A DNA stretch of 64,000 bases from Nectonema munidae (Eukaryota; Nematomorpha; Nectonematoida; Nectonematidae), in NCBI GenBank assembly GCA_030549495.1, contig JAUIRK010000846.1, forward strand, positions 1-64,000. The letters are read 5' to 3'. This document shows positions 1 through 11,778 of the stretch, one piece after another. Position 1 is the stretch's first letter. Every line of letters starts with the position of its first letter. The position numbers and the translations under genes are program-made. The notes under the pieces were generated by a model. That model had not been told where the DNA came from and ran no database searches. It worked only from the letters and a program-made list of their open reading frames with translations.

Positions 1-1159
1 GTAATGGCTGCCACTAAATTTCAAACAGGTTTAACTCGAGCATATGTGATTCTTATTTTAAATTTATCTTATTTTGACTAGAAGTGCGATTTTCAAATTT
101 CATCAATTTTGTAAAAAAAAATATATAGAAGCCGGGCAAGTTGTCTCTCAATTGGTCTAGCCAGACCACTAAATAAATCAAATATTTAGTTTGTGGTTCC
201 AAAAATACAAATACTTCTATTCCACATTCTTTTTAGTCTGAAAAATGAAGCTTACATCTTTTTTCCGTACCATTCATCATCGTGATCCGAAATATCAATA
301 TGAGATGTCGATTTCTATGCTGAACATACTATAATTGGCATCTCATCCCAGATCCATATTCATTTTGAGGTTACTTATCATTGCTAAGTTGACTTACAAT
401 AACAACAGATACATGAACAACCGACATCTTATCCTGGTCTCTGATTTAGACACAAAAATATTATTCTATGCGATTCAACATTTTGTAGCACTTAAAATAT
501 ATTTTGCTTAAAAAGTTATTTTAACTCCAGTTAAATTGTATGGCTGGTTTAATGAATGAAGCAACAATAAAAATAGCAAAACGGGATCCCGTAACAGTTT
601 CCAGAGACTGAAACATGGAGGAATTTAAACACATGCTAAGATCGTTCCTAGCATAGTGGGTGTGAAATGCCAAAAAAACCGGTTTATTGGAGAACAGGCA
701 AACGAGATATGATTGTATTATTTTATTAATAAACATGGCTACTTGGTAATAAATAATCAAAAATTCGATAAATTATCTACAAAAATATTTATTCAACTTT
801 TAAATAAAACGTAAATTTCTTTCATTTTTGTCAGTTTTTCGCAATTAGAATCTTCCGTCTTACTTATATTTTTGAAATATTGTAAACTTAAGATTATAAA
901 CTTATTGCCAGGCTTAACTTGAAGTTGTATGAATTGGATGAAATGAAATTAATGACTTCATATTGGATATATTTAATGTTGACTGAATGAAATTAGCACT
1001 GTATTTTTCATTTTTTTCAAACAAACTTTACTTTTACTTTTTTAATGGTAAATATAAAATTTTAAGAGTAAAATATACTACAGAAAATGTTCACAAATTA
1101 GAATGTTTAAATAGACAGACACCTACCAAATACAAAATAAAAGGAAGTGTCAGTGAAAG
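1..1159. other. AT-rich intergenic sequence
   Basis: I see no gene here. Short open frames exist (for example about 521-760 minus and 987-1211 plus) but have no recognisable motif and the composition of the surrounding noncoding DNA. A TTTATT on the plus strand at about 788-793 would read AATAAA on the minus strand, about 370 bases beyond the dynactin subunit 4 stop codon, so it could be that gene's polyadenylation signal. Confidence 0.5.
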
Positions 1160-2428
1160 CTACTTCCTTAAATTGATTACAACAACCTGTTCGTGCAAAA
1201 CTTCTCTGTGAGGTTGGTTAGGCAGAACCGTTGCTGAATCGATGTAAATAAAGGAAATCTTAAAAGCAGCTTTGGGATGAGGTGATGTTGAATTTATGAA
1301 AAGTTTGTTGTGCGCAGTTTTTATTTCTTCAGGAATTTTTTCCACCTTGGTTGTTTTTATTTTTGAAGGAACGAGAATGCTTGCTTTGTCAAAGTTTACT
1401 TCTGAATTAATTTTTAACTTTTCAACTATATCTTCCGAAATAGGATAAAACTTGACGATGGTTTCAAATATCCATGGATTTCTGATAGAAACAAGGCATT
1501 CCCACTTCTCTTGATTATTAATTTTTAAAAAATTAACCATTCTTACTTCAGGAACATAATGAATGGCTACTAAATTAATTTTAAATGTATAGTCTTCTGG
1601 TTTATTATCAGGATTAACTAAGCAATGATTACATTTAAGACAGCGAACGTTTTGTTTGGCATTCAGGCAAAGTTTAATTGGAAGTAAATCAGAAATTTTC
1701 TTTGGTTGGTCGCTTATTTGAGAAAAGCACTGCGTTTCTGAGCAAAAACTTTGAAGATCTACATCCTCTGTTAAAAAATGTTCAGGAAATTCATCATCCA
1801 TCTCTTCACTTGCAACATTCGGCTTAAAGTCGAGCTTCATTTGTAGGCTCTGGTTTGAGTCCTTGGGCTTAAACTTTGGTGAGGACATGTACATGAGATT
1901 TCGGGACAAGCATTTAATGATTTGCGTTCTCTTTCCTTTCCAAGGAATACGATCTGTTTTCTCCTCCAACACCAAATCATTGTAATGAGAAAGCAATTCA
2001 TTATAGCGTTGATGAAAAGGCTCCTTCTTGCTGAAGTTCATCTCAGGCGTTGTTGAATCTGGTCGAGACGTCTGTCGAGATGACCATTTACAAAATTCGC
2101 AACTCAAGAAGAAAAACTTTTGCACGTCCTCACGACTTTCACTGCTTTGGCGATGCACAGACTTGAGCGTTAGGATGGAGGAACAGATAGGACATTGGTG
2201 ACAGCAGGCGCATCTGTTGTTGTTGGAAATGGCGTTCGCATCAAGGCTGATTCGTAAGCACCCTCTGCAATAATATATGTGAATGCCAATACTCACACAA
2301 CGCTTACATTTAACCGTGATGCAGTGCTGACAAAAGTATAAATTGTAAATGCACTCCAAAGTTCCACATGGACACATATACTTTATGCAATCGCTTTCAA
2401 TCAGAGATAGAAGTGAACTCGTAAACAT
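1160..2428 (-). CDS. DCTN4: Dynactin subunit 4 (p62)
   Basis: This is the p62 subunit of dynactin, the dynein activator complex. p62 sits in the pointed-end complex at the end of the Arp1 filament and helps select cargo. The intact 422-codon frame starts at an ATG with A at -3. Residues 14-82 hold the family's cysteine-rich cross-brace: CPCG, LYFCQHC, KCKRC, YYCRGC and NRCACCHQCPIC in order. A further CEFCKWSSR pair follows at about 111-119. A second zinc-type motif (VRCLKCNHCLVNP) precedes the conserved INLVAIHYVPEVRM block in the C-terminal half. The human protein is about 460 residues, so this is slightly short but complete. It is one uninterrupted exon, whereas known animal DCTN4 genes have many introns. 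It may therefore have lost its introns or be an expressed retrocopy; I see no clear poly-A tail to decide. No frameshift or stop is present. Confidence 0.9.
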   Translation of the reverse strand: MFTSSLLSLIESDCIKYMCPCGTLECIYNLYFCQHCITVKCKRCVSIGIHIYYCRGCLRISLDANAISNNNRCACCHQCPICSSILTLKSVHRQSSESREDVQKFFFLSCEFCKWSSRQTSRPDSTTPEMNFSKKEPFHQRYNELLSHYNDLVLEEKTDRIPWKGKRTQIIKCLSRNLMYMSSPKFKPKDSNQSLQMKLDFKPNVASEEMDDEFPEHFLTEDVDLQSFCSETQCFSQISDQPKKISDLLPIKLCLNAKQNVRCLKCNHCLVNPDNKPEDYTFKINLVAIHYVPEVRMVNFLKINNQEKWECLVSIRNPWIFETIVKFYPISEDIVEKLKINSEVNFDKASILVPSKIKTTKVEKIPEEIKTAHNKLFINSTSPHPKAAFKISFIYIDSATVLPNQPHREVLHEQVVVINLRK

Positions 2429-3339
2429 ACTTCTTGTTCGATGAAGACTTGGTCTTAAATATTAGAAAACTAGTGTATAAAAAGAACAATTCCAGCGCTT
2501 GAAACTGCTTTGTACAAACTTGAGGATGAGTTCTTCAGAACAAAATTATGCAAGAGAAGTCGATTAATTATGTCCATCAAAAGAGAAGCAATCAGAATCG
2601 CATTGCACCACTCAAGACTAAGACACCTGAGATAACTACATCAACATAAAAAGAAGCATCTTAAAAAGAATCAGCTACAAACATGAAAAAGGCCCTAAAA
2701 TTTATTTAAGATAGATTTGAATTATAATTTTATTAGTTAGATGAAGATTGATTAAAATAGACTTATCTTCACAGTTCTAACATTTCTTAAACTCTTCATT
2801 TCCTTAAAAATGAATCAAAATCTAAAGGATGTGAAAATTGTAGGCCGTATTTCCTGAATAATCATACTTGTATAGTTAGTCAAGGAATAGTTTTATTCAA
2901 CTCCTAAATAAATTATGTTTTTGGGGTTGGGCGATAGATATTCTCATGGAACGTTTAGAGACTTTGGCAATTGGGTTCTAGGCAAAAATGGCAGAGGAAA
3001 AAATTGCACACTAAAATGAAGGATATAAAAAGTGAAAAAATGCACAATTTTTAACATTGTTTTAGGAAATATTAGGAACATTTGTTCAGGTTGTTAATGT
3101 AAAGTAGGTCATTTGCACATTCATAAACTTTATGCTTCTTTCATTTTGTCGCTTAAAAAAAGAATTTTCCATCATTTGAGAAATGACATACAATTCCATT
3201 ATTGTGAATGTATAGAAGGCGCAACAATAATGGTAAATACAAGCGCGAGAGTTTTATTTTCAAAGATATCTTTCATCTTTGCTCATTTCTACAAAAAAAG
3301 AACCATCAATAAATAATAATGAATATAACTCATTCTTAA
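2429..3339. other. AT-rich intergenic sequence
   Basis: This is the presumed promoter side of the minus-strand dynactin gene, followed by ordinary AT-rich sequence up to the LINE. No gene, RNA or clear repeat end is visible. A small plus-strand frame at 3113-3316 has no recognisable features. Confidence 0.4.
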
Positions 3340-3667
3340 AGAGACTCCAATGCTGTAAATGCCGAGGCAGGGAATTGAGGATAAGCTCTCATTCCTCTTT
3401 TGAAATGTCTCAAAGGCTCGCGTCTCAAATAGCCTCTTACAGTGAATCTCTAGATCTGCCTTCCCGCGGCGGAGTTGTTTTAACTGAACGGTCTAGAGGT
3501 GCAAAGCGAGTAATTAGGCGCTATAACCTATTGCTTCGGGCAGAGCTCGCTCGTTATTATTGGTTTAAAGGGGCTCTAGGAGTAAATAACTTCGAAATCA
3601 AATTACCTGCTGTCTTGTAGGTTCTGTTCATCAGAACAAAGACTAGGCCCACCGCTTAAAACTGTGG

Positions 3668-4674
3668 TTGACGCCAGGAAAGGCATCCGGTCATGAAATT
3701 TTTGCTCTAATATTACACTTTATGAAAATGCAGCGAAATTCACATCTTATAAAACAATGTTCCCACTTACAAAATCCTCGGGTAGACGGGGCAAATAAAA
3801 ATACGAGGATCATGTCTTTAAATCTTACAAAAAGTGCAAAGGATTCGATTTTAAAAAGTAGTAGTAAGCTTATTTTGAGACTGGCTAGTATAAATCTAGG
3901 ATCCCTAGTGGGAAAAAGTATAGAATGTGCAAACATGCTTAGTAGAAGAAAGGTAGTCATTGCAGGTCTACAAGAAGTGAGATACAAAAATGAGGGAACC
4001 AAAATTGTTAGAGGCAATGACGAAGATTACAAGTTATACTGGAGCGGAAACAATAACAAACAAGGAGAAGTTGGATTTATGGTAAGCATGAAATGGGCGC
4101 AAAAAGTTATAGCTATTGAACGTGTGAGTGATAGGATAATAACTATGGAAGTTGCTGTTGGAGAAGAGATTGTGACAATGCTATCTGTTTACGCGCCACA
4201 GAGCGGTCTGGAAAGAGAAGAAAAAGAGGCTTTTTACGCTAGTTTGAGTAGAGAGATGCTGAAGGTGCAAGGGAAGTGTGTCATCTTAGGTGACTTTAAT
4301 GGACATGTTGGAAAAGATTATGACGGTTATGAAGATGTACATGGTGGTTTCATTTTTGGAACAAGAAATGTTGAGGGAGAAAGATTGCTGGATTTGCTGA
4401 TAGCTTTCAATTGAAGATTGCCAACACCTGGTTTAAGAAAGATATGAAAAAATTGATTACCTATGAGTCTGGGGGTCATAAAACAGTGATTGACTATATC
4501 CTTGTCAGAAAAAATGAAAAAGTCAAAAACATTAAAGCTATCCCAGGTGAAATGATCTTGTCACAACACCGCCTCTTGATAATAATCGATGTTATAATGA
4601 AAAATTTAGGAAACAGTCAAAAAATGAAAAGAAGTGTGATTAAGACATGGAAGTTGAAAGATGCTAGAGTATAA
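3668..4674 (+). pseudogene. LINE apurinic-type endonuclease domain
   Basis: This domain nicks target DNA for target-primed reverse transcription. Visible motifs are the N-terminal LASINLGSLVGKS, the metal-binding Glu in LQEVRY (about 3970), VSDRI followed by SVYAPQSG, the catalytic GDFNGHVG (about 4289-4312) and the C-terminal block SGGHKTVIDYILVR (about 4468-4509), then SQHRL. The first 248 codons (3668-4411) run in one frame. A one-base shift at 4411 moves the rest to the frame of the RT, and a stop at 4672-4674 separates it from the RT part. The true upstream start of the polyprotein cannot be fixed. Confidence 0.85.
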
Positions 4675-4680
4675 GAAGCG

Positions 4681-6852
4681 ATGATTGAAAGGGCCAAATG
4701 TTGCGTCGACAAAAGTGCTGATTGGGATCGAATCATAGGCGAAGTATCAAAAATAATGAAAGAAGTTTGTGGAAAATCAAAAAAATGTGTAAGGAAAGCA
4801 ACGTGGTGGTGGAATAACGCTGTGAAAGAAAAGAAGGAAAAATATCTTTTATGGAGAAGAAAGAAAACGGAAGAAGCCAGAAAGTTATATGTGTTCCATA
4901 GGAACAAAGCAAAAGCGATGCACGATGAAGCCAGTGACGAAGCAAAACAGATTGAAGAGATGAAAATGGAAAATAGGATAAGACATGCGTTTCGCATGGC
5001 CAGAACAAGCGCTATAGACAAAAGAGATGTTATAGGAAATCCCTGCATGAAAAATCAAAGTGGTGAATTGAAGTTACGCTTGCCTGATAGGTTGGATCTA
5101 TGGAAAGATTATTGTGAAGATCTGTTGAATAAAGAACATGCATGGAATAAAAAGTTGCAAGCTGAGCAAAATGAAGGTCCCGTATATAAAATTACTTTCG
5201 ATGAAGTTGAACAAGCTTTGTTGAAAATGAAGAAGAATAAGGCACCTGGTCCGAGTGTTGTACCGATAGAAGTTCTAGAGCTGTGCAAATTAGAAAATGA
5301 ACTGGCCAGAGTAGGTAATGACATGCTACAAGGAATAAGGATGCCAGAAAGTTGGAGAAAAAGCTTTTTGATACCAATATACAAGGGCAAAGGCGATCAC
5401 AAAGAGTGCCATAATTACAGAAGCATCAAATTGATCGAACATTCAATGAAAGTGATAGAGCGAGTTTTTGAGAAAAGAATAAGAAGCAGAGTCAACATCA
5501 GCGAGACTCAAATTGGCTTCATGCCCGACAAAAGTACGATTGATGCTATATTTGACGTTCGTCAGCTGATAGAAAAGCATATAAACGTGGAGAAGGAGTT
5601 GTTCATACTGTTCTTAGATCTTGAGAAAGCCTTTGATCGCATTCCTAGAGAGGTAATTTGGTGGTCATTAAGGAAGAAAGGCGTAAGGGAATGTGAAATT
5701 AAAGCTGTGATGGAAATGTATAGACAGACTGAAACTGCAGTACAAATCGAAGGAGAAAAATCTGGGTGGTTCGAAGTTAAAGTTGGAGTGCACCAGGGCT
5801 CCGTGCTCAGTCCACTTCTTTTCACGATTGTGACGGATGCACTGGCAGAAAACATATCCAAGAACATGAGAGAAATTCTTTACGCTGATGATTTGATATT
5901 GATTGGTAGCAGTTGGGAAGACGTTGAAAACAAGTACAGTTGTTGGAAAGAAGCCTTAGAAAGCAAAGGTTTGAAGGTGAATATTGCAAAAACGAAAGCA
6001 ATGAAAGTCGTCACAAGAAAATGTTTTGACTGAGTAAGTGCTATCGATCCGTGTAGTGTGTGTGGAAGCAGAGTAGTTAGGAATGCTATTTAATGCGTGA
6101 AATGCTAATTATGGGTTCATAAGAGATGTTCAGGCTTATCTGTTCCATTGAGCATAGCGAAAAATTTCATATGTCGCAGTTGTAAGATAAATCATGAAAT
6201 TGTGGAAGATCAAGGCTTCGTTAAACTAGGTGAAGATGAATTTGAAGTAGTAAAGGAGTTTTGTTATTTGGGTGATGTTATAACAAGAGATGGTGAAATT
6301 GAAAAAACGGTGATATCAAGAATTAGAGCTGGTTGGAAAAAGTTTAATGATATTGCCGGCGTACTGTGCGGCAGAGTTTTGTCATTGAAGTAAAAAGGAA
6401 GACTATACAAATCATGTGTAAGGAGTGTTATGTGTAATGGAGCAGAGTGTTGGCCAATGAAGAAGGTTGGAGTGAGACGCATGCAGTCTGCTGAGATGAG
6501 AATGTTACGAATGATGTGTGGCAAAACTCTACTGGACAAATTGCGAAGCAAAGAGATTAGAAGAATGACAGGGGTGGAAGATATAGAGCAGTATTTGGAA
6601 GAGCATAGACTCCGTTGGCTAGGACACTTAGAGAGAATGGATCCACAAAGACTAACGAAGAGACTATGGGATGAAAACATCACTGGACAAGCGAGGAGAG
6701 GAAGACCGAAAAATGGATGGAAAGATGCTGTTAAAGAAGACATGAAGAAAAGGAACCTGAAGATTGAAATTGCTGAAATGAAAGGAAGATGGAGACGTCG
6801 CTGCAAATTCAAGGTCGACCTTGGCTCGCCAGGACAAAGACCTGCTCATTAG
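4681..6852 (+). pseudogene. LINE reverse transcriptase, Cys knuckle and C-terminal domain
   Basis: This is the reverse transcriptase half of the LINE polyprotein, all in one frame. Motifs in order: KNKAPGPSVVPIE; FLIPIYKGKGDHKECHNYRS; GFMPDKSTIDAIF; LFLDLEKAFDRIPRE; GVHQGSVLSPLLFT; and the catalytic YADD box at 5881-5892. A cysteine-rich segment follows (CSVCGSRVVRNAI, then CVKC and HKRCSG). Then comes the family's C-terminal domain with FCYLGD, AECWPM, RLRWLGHLERM and RRGRPKNGWKD. In-frame stops lie at 6031-6033, 6091-6093, 6106-6108 and 6391-6393. No frameshift is needed from 4411 to the end. Few breaks and good motif preservation suggest fairly recent insertion. Confidence 0.9.
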
Positions 6853-6879
6853 AGCGAATGGATGATGATGATGATGATA

Positions 6880-7479
6880 ACAAAAATCAAAAAATAATAT
6901 CTATGCAGATATACATTTCAAAAGTCATTAATTAAAAACTATTATATAAGATACCTTTTTGAATACATAATTTGGGTTTTATGAATTTTATATATAACGA
7001 TTCTAGGATAAAAAGTACTGTATGAGTTTAATATATCAAAATTATTTATATATGAATTTTTACATAATGAATTAGTAAATGTTTGCCTATAGAAGTATAG
7101 ATTATGAAGATTTGCCCTTTATAATATCCCTAATTCTAGTATGATAAAAGATCATACTTGTTTGAAAATAAAACTATCGCAATTGTATTTATAAATATAT
7201 TTGGTAAATAAAAAACTAAACTATTAAAATAATAGCATAACATTTTTTAATAAAAGTAGACAAATACCTTTTTTAAAAAATATTTTTTATGATTTCAAAT
7301 TTATTTCTAGAATTTACTTTATTTATTCCTATTGAATTTCCAGAAGAGAAAAACTCAATGATTATATGGCATGTTAGAGAGTTTTGGTCTGTTTTAGAAA
7401 AAGATAAATTATGCATCCAAACAAAATATTCCATAATTTAGTTTTCATATTACTAATTGTTGTATGTCTTATTAGTTTC
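6880..7479. other. AT-rich sequence without recognised features
   Basis: Very AT-rich sequence downstream of the LINE tail. I see no coding potential, inverted repeat or RNA gene. Confidence 0.4.
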
Positions 7480-7529
7480 CCTTCTATCTCATAGTCACCC
7501 CTAGACAGACCCTTTCTAAAATCATGTTA

Positions 7530-7765
7530 GCATCACGCTTATTTTGGGAAACTAAATTGGAGATCAAAACAGAAGTTTTGCTCCTCATATATCCTGTAGA
7601 ACATGTGCCGAAAGTTTAAGACGTTGGAGTAAAGGCAAGATTAAGTCTTTACCTTTTGATATTCCCATGGTGTGGAGAGAAGGAAGTAATCATGTCAGGT
7701 GTGAACAAAAAACAAGCATCATGTTATTCATCCCGATATCCCATCTGCAAGAAAAAATTTATTTT
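7530..7765 (+). pseudogene. Fragment of a repeat-borne Cys-rich domain (IPMVWRE type)
   Basis: One frame reads a GDQN-type stretch followed by SFAPHISCRTCAESLRRW, then SKGKIKSLPFDIPMVWREGS and NHV. I recall a recurrent animal domain of the pattern 'APH..C..C...L..W..G....F.IPM.WRE..NH', seen in many lineage-specific repeated proteins of unknown function. The fragment is bracketed by frame changes and lacks the usual cysteines after NHV, so it is a relic, probably part of a repeat. This rests on remembered family pattern and was not tested by a search. Confidence 0.35.
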
Positions 7766-7924
7766 ATTTTTTATGCAGCATCTTTACTATTACTTTTTAT
7801 ATCTAGTTCATATAAAGTTAAGGCTTGTAGCAAATTTTCTTGCAAATATTTTAGACTTTCAATTTTTATAAAAAAAAGCCAAATTAAGTTCACAACTTCA
7901 TACTTGCCAATCCTAGACCCAAGT

Positions 7925-8140
7925 CCTAAATGTATTTTTAAACAATTTACTTTACTATCTGAATAAATGTGTAGTGTAGGTAGCAATAATATGAAAATTA
8001 TATAACATGAATCTTTGCTTTCTTATGCTAGTGTCTTAGTGACAATTGGTGAGAGGAGTGGTTGAGAAATTTTTTTTTATCTCCTCTCATTCTTAGTAAT
8101 AAATCGATTTCTGTTATGTGGTCAAGTCTGTTTTCTGGTT
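7925..8140 (+). repeat. Dispersed repeat copy 1 (related to 44365-44680)
   Basis: This stretch is clearly similar to 44365-44680. Both contain the run 'aatgtattttnaaanaatttactttact' and, after a gap, a segment with 'gacaatt' followed by 'gtgagangagnggntgagaaa'. The similarity is diverged and I see no coding frame or ends. The nature of the repeat is unknown. Confidence 0.5.
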
Positions 8141-8689
8141 CCGACTAGGGTGTCTACACCGATTGCTTTTAAAAAAGATTTTCCTTTTATAATTACTAAT
8201 TTGAATAGAACATTTTCAAAAAATTTTATAAAGGATCTCATCAAATAGCCCAAAATAAATCTCAAAACTTCTGTTTACGATTAAATGATGCGGTCAAGTA
8301 AGACAACCGAGTTGGTAAACTAATCAAATTCGTAGTCCAGAACAATTTCACATCCTATTTTACATATTTTTCGCAGCCGTGATTTTAAAGGTGTGTGCAA
8401 ACAAAAAAATGCGGCAAAGTGTCTCAGTACAAACTAATCAATCCATTCATTTTATGAGCTAAGCGTATTGACAAATGGTGTGACAAGAGGTTTTAGCTCA
8501 TATCTTTCTTTGCATATATAAATCGATTTACTGTCTGTAACCTTTTATAGTGAGGCGGTTTTCTGGTTAAGTCCAAATAAAAATACACAAGGTAAAACAA
8601 TAGAAAATATTTATATTAAATGTAAACTCATAATATTTATGCCATATTTAAAAAAAAATTGACTTTTGTCGAGAATCTAATATATGATG

Positions 8690-8722
8690 TCGGGCAGTTC
8701 TGATTCCGATTAATCGTCCCAT
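8690..8722 (-). mobile_element. hAT-type terminal fragment (GGGACGAT end)
   Basis: The sequence GATTCCGATTAATCGTCCCAT matches the inverted terminus of the hAT element at 20346-21224 (ATGGGACGAT followed by CGGAATCG). Only an end-sized piece is recognisable. Confidence 0.4.
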
Positions 8723-11475
8723 CGCTACTTTGAACACCAAATACTGAATCAGCTAAACCAAGAATCATAATACAAATATATTTTAACATGAATATTTCAA
8801 ACCGTACAAACTACTATTTTAAAATAAAATATCAAAAATTTTAGTTCAAAAAAGAAAGACAACCTGCATTCCAAATACTGGAAAAAAATTACATTCAGCT
8901 GAAGAAACTAAAGGAAAATATTTTAAAAATCAATTAATTTAAAAATAGGATGCTAAAGATCTGATTATCGCAAAAAAATTAGCTTTCTCAAACAGTGAAT
9001 GGGTTTCAAATTGTCTAATCATGCCATTAGGTAAGACTCAGCCCGATTCTATTGAAAAAAAAATAAAAATATATGGGAACACTAAAGTTATATTAATAAG
9101 TGGAAAAAATATAAAATAGTATAATACTTTGTAAAAAAATTTAACAAACTATCAACTAATTTCACTATTCACCATTGCTCCATTCTAGAGTTTAGAGTAA
9201 ACAATTCTTAATAACTATGAAAATTAAAATAAATATCATTTACCTTTAAAGAACAGAAAGGTTTTGTAAAGATTATCTCAATTTAATCCTTTTATATTGT
9301 TTCAATTTAAGAAAACAATGTAAAATTAGTAAGAGCTGTTCTTAAAAACTCTGTAAGGTATTGATTAGTCATTTAAGAACGGTATTTTGACTTTATAAAT
9401 TTCACACAAAGTCTCACAGCGATATGTTGACCAAAATTAAAGAATAAATGAATATAAGCTTTCTTTAAATTTGGGTATTTTGATTCTCGAATAAGTTTCA
9501 TAATTTGAAAATAGAAGAACTTTTGTGCATGACTGATCTTCCTTGATTTCTATCATTTCCAATTCTCCAGTTGTTTTTCCAGCAAAAATTATCTAAGAAA
9601 TGAAATATCTTTTTTATAATGTTCCAAATAAAAGGATTTAAAAATATGAATAAGTAGATTTAAATTTTAAAATATTTAAACCTTCAAAACTTGCTTGTAA
9701 TTCTTTTCATCTAATTTTATTTCTTTAATATTAAATAGTTTTGTCTTTTTGAGGAAAATGGGCAAGTTTTTTCTTTTCTAAATCGGGAATAAATATTTTA
9801 AATTTATATTATTTTGTAAATGATATGATAGGGTTTTAAAAGATTTAAAACATCATAAGTTGACATCCATCTAACAACATAATATAAGGATAAATCATAA
9901 GGCAATTCATCCGTTTCTTCTTCACAAGAGGGAAAGAAAGTTTTGCGTCATGCGTAAACTATAATATTAAATTACGTTCATTATTATAGTTCATAGATAG
10001 GTTTTCTGCAAAGTCGATACTTTCACGTGTCTCTCTTTCTGGATCTAGAACTAGACACATAGAATTAACTACGGGAAGTTGAAGTGAAATTTTCCGTCAT
10101 AATTTGTTGAACCCCAAAAAATAAAATCAAAACGTTTCTGACTCTGTGGGTGAGAGGATCATTGCACCTATTTTTTATTGACACCTCACTCAATTTTAAG
10201 CAGAGATTTCTTATAAAATAACTTCTTCCACTTTTTTGTGTTGATAGGATCTTTTCTGGTATATTGCTTTTCATAATTACCTAACTGTTATAAGTTGAGA
10301 TGTAAATAGTTACAGAACAGAGTTTACGTCTAGACCCCAATAAATTAATCTTTTAAAGGTGTTGAGAAGGCTTAACCTAAACAACTTTAAAGTCCTTTTT
10401 AGAATGTTTGTTAGAGACGTAAGCTGTCGATAAAGCCTACCCTGTAAAAAGAAATTTATTTTCAGTTTTGCAATTTCAAATCATTTTGATAGGCAGGTCT
10501 GAAAAGATTAGGTATGAACCTTCGACTTGCACTTGCTGTTCCACAGATCGTGTAATAATGCTATCTCGCCCACTTATAAAGTTCATGTGAAGTAAAGAAG
10601 GTATCCATGTATATTCCACATACTTTTGGAAGCTTAGAGCTCGATACTAGTCTTTTGACTATATCTTCAGGCGAAAATAACTTTTATCTTGAAGAACTGG
10701 TATATAAATTTTCAGCTTGAAAACATAAAAAGTTCTTGAATCGTTACAGTGGTTGCATTTGATGGCATAGCGTTCTGGTTTCGATTTGTCGCATATTCGC
10801 AAAGATGTTCTTCCTCTGAATTTTTTCTACCGTTCTTCGACAGTGACGCAGTCTTGGGGAGTATAATATTTGATAAATGATCGATAAAAATGATTATGGA
10901 GAACCCTTATAGCAGATAGTTTATCTTTAAGATTTCTTCAGATTTTTGTTGAAACGTTTAAACGATTAATCAGTAGAAATATGTCACGATTTATTCAAGC
11001 TTTTAGAAACGGCTCTCCATTTTTTGGGAAAAAAATACTTGATGTCAAGCTTCTGGTTTTTTACTTTGCGAATATAAAGTAAAAAAGTAAAGTATCCAAA
11101 TAAGTTATTTAGTGATTTGAAAATTTTCGGGTTCTTTTCTTAAAATACAAAGTTTGCTATTTAATAAAAAATATTGGAGCTTGAAAAACTCTAGGATACT
11201 TATCAAAGTCTTATGTGACTAAATAAGGAAGATAAGCTAAAACTAAATTAAAATGCTATCAAATAAATTATAACCAGTTATATTTGTTTATGAGTGTTTA
11301 AATCATGGAAATTTAAGATTTAAATATCCTATATTTGAGCCAAAAGTTTACTAGCCAATTATCCCACAAATCGAATAAACTAACCCTAAACTTAAAATCT
11401 TGATAAGATTTAAAAAAATTATCCTTTGAAAAGAACTTATGCAAAGGCTTCATCTATCTTTATTTTTGTACAAAT
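8723..11475. other. AT-rich intergenic sequence, no gene seen
   Basis: About 2.7 kb with only short open frames (for example 10065-10274 minus) that carry no motif. No tRNA, inverted-repeat element or tandem array is visible to me. Confidence 0.4.
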
Positions 11476-11778
11476 TTAGATGAGATAATAACTCATCAGT
11501 GAAAAACAATTCAAATTTTTTTTTGGATCATCCAATGATTTTGCTGAGCCTTTAGAACAATATGGGTCAGAAATATTATCTTTAATGTTTAGAGCTGAAA
11601 GTCTGCCGACATTAGTAGCAAGGGGACCATCCCATTGATATAGTGTGCCATCAGGAGCCATTAAAGAATCTTAAATCTCTTCAAAACTATCAATGGACTC
11701 TTCAAATGGAAATTCTGAATAGCTTTCAGATAAGGAGTTAGAAAATGTAGAACAAAAAGAAACACTTGTAGGAGACAT
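11476..11778 (-). pseudogene. piggyBac-like transposase N-terminal relic
   Basis: Reading minus from an ATG at 11778, an acidic and serine-rich segment (SNSLSESYSEFPFEESIDSF) is followed, across one in-frame stop, by DSLMAPDGTLYQW, then GRLSALNI and a serine- and lysine-rich stretch. An acidic leader followed by 'APDGT..W' and 'GR..A.NI' resembles the N-terminal part of piggyBac transposases just before the DDE domain. It ends abruptly near 11476 and no DDE residues are present. The family assignment is inference from pattern. Confidence 0.4.

Larger units (their letters stand above)
3340..6879 (+). mobile_element. Near full-length APE-type LINE (non-LTR retrotransposon)
   Basis: The element runs from a GC-richer 5' leader (about 3340-3667) through an endonuclease and reverse transcriptase polyprotein to a (GAT)n microsatellite tail at about 6858-6879. 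The order is apurinic endonuclease, RT, a cysteine knuckle, then a C-terminal domain. That order and the microsatellite tail fit the RTE-like families often annotated as 'craniofacial development protein 2-like'. The exact clade is uncertain. The 5' boundary is estimated from the composition change and from the leader typical of the family. It is an almost complete but inactive copy: one frameshift and about five in-frame stops across some 3.2 kb of coding sequence. Confidence 0.85.

Noticed and set aside
4617-5867. Several minus-strand frames opposite the LINE
   Set aside because: Phe/Ser/Leu-rich shadows of the lysine- and glutamate-rich LINE reverse transcriptase.
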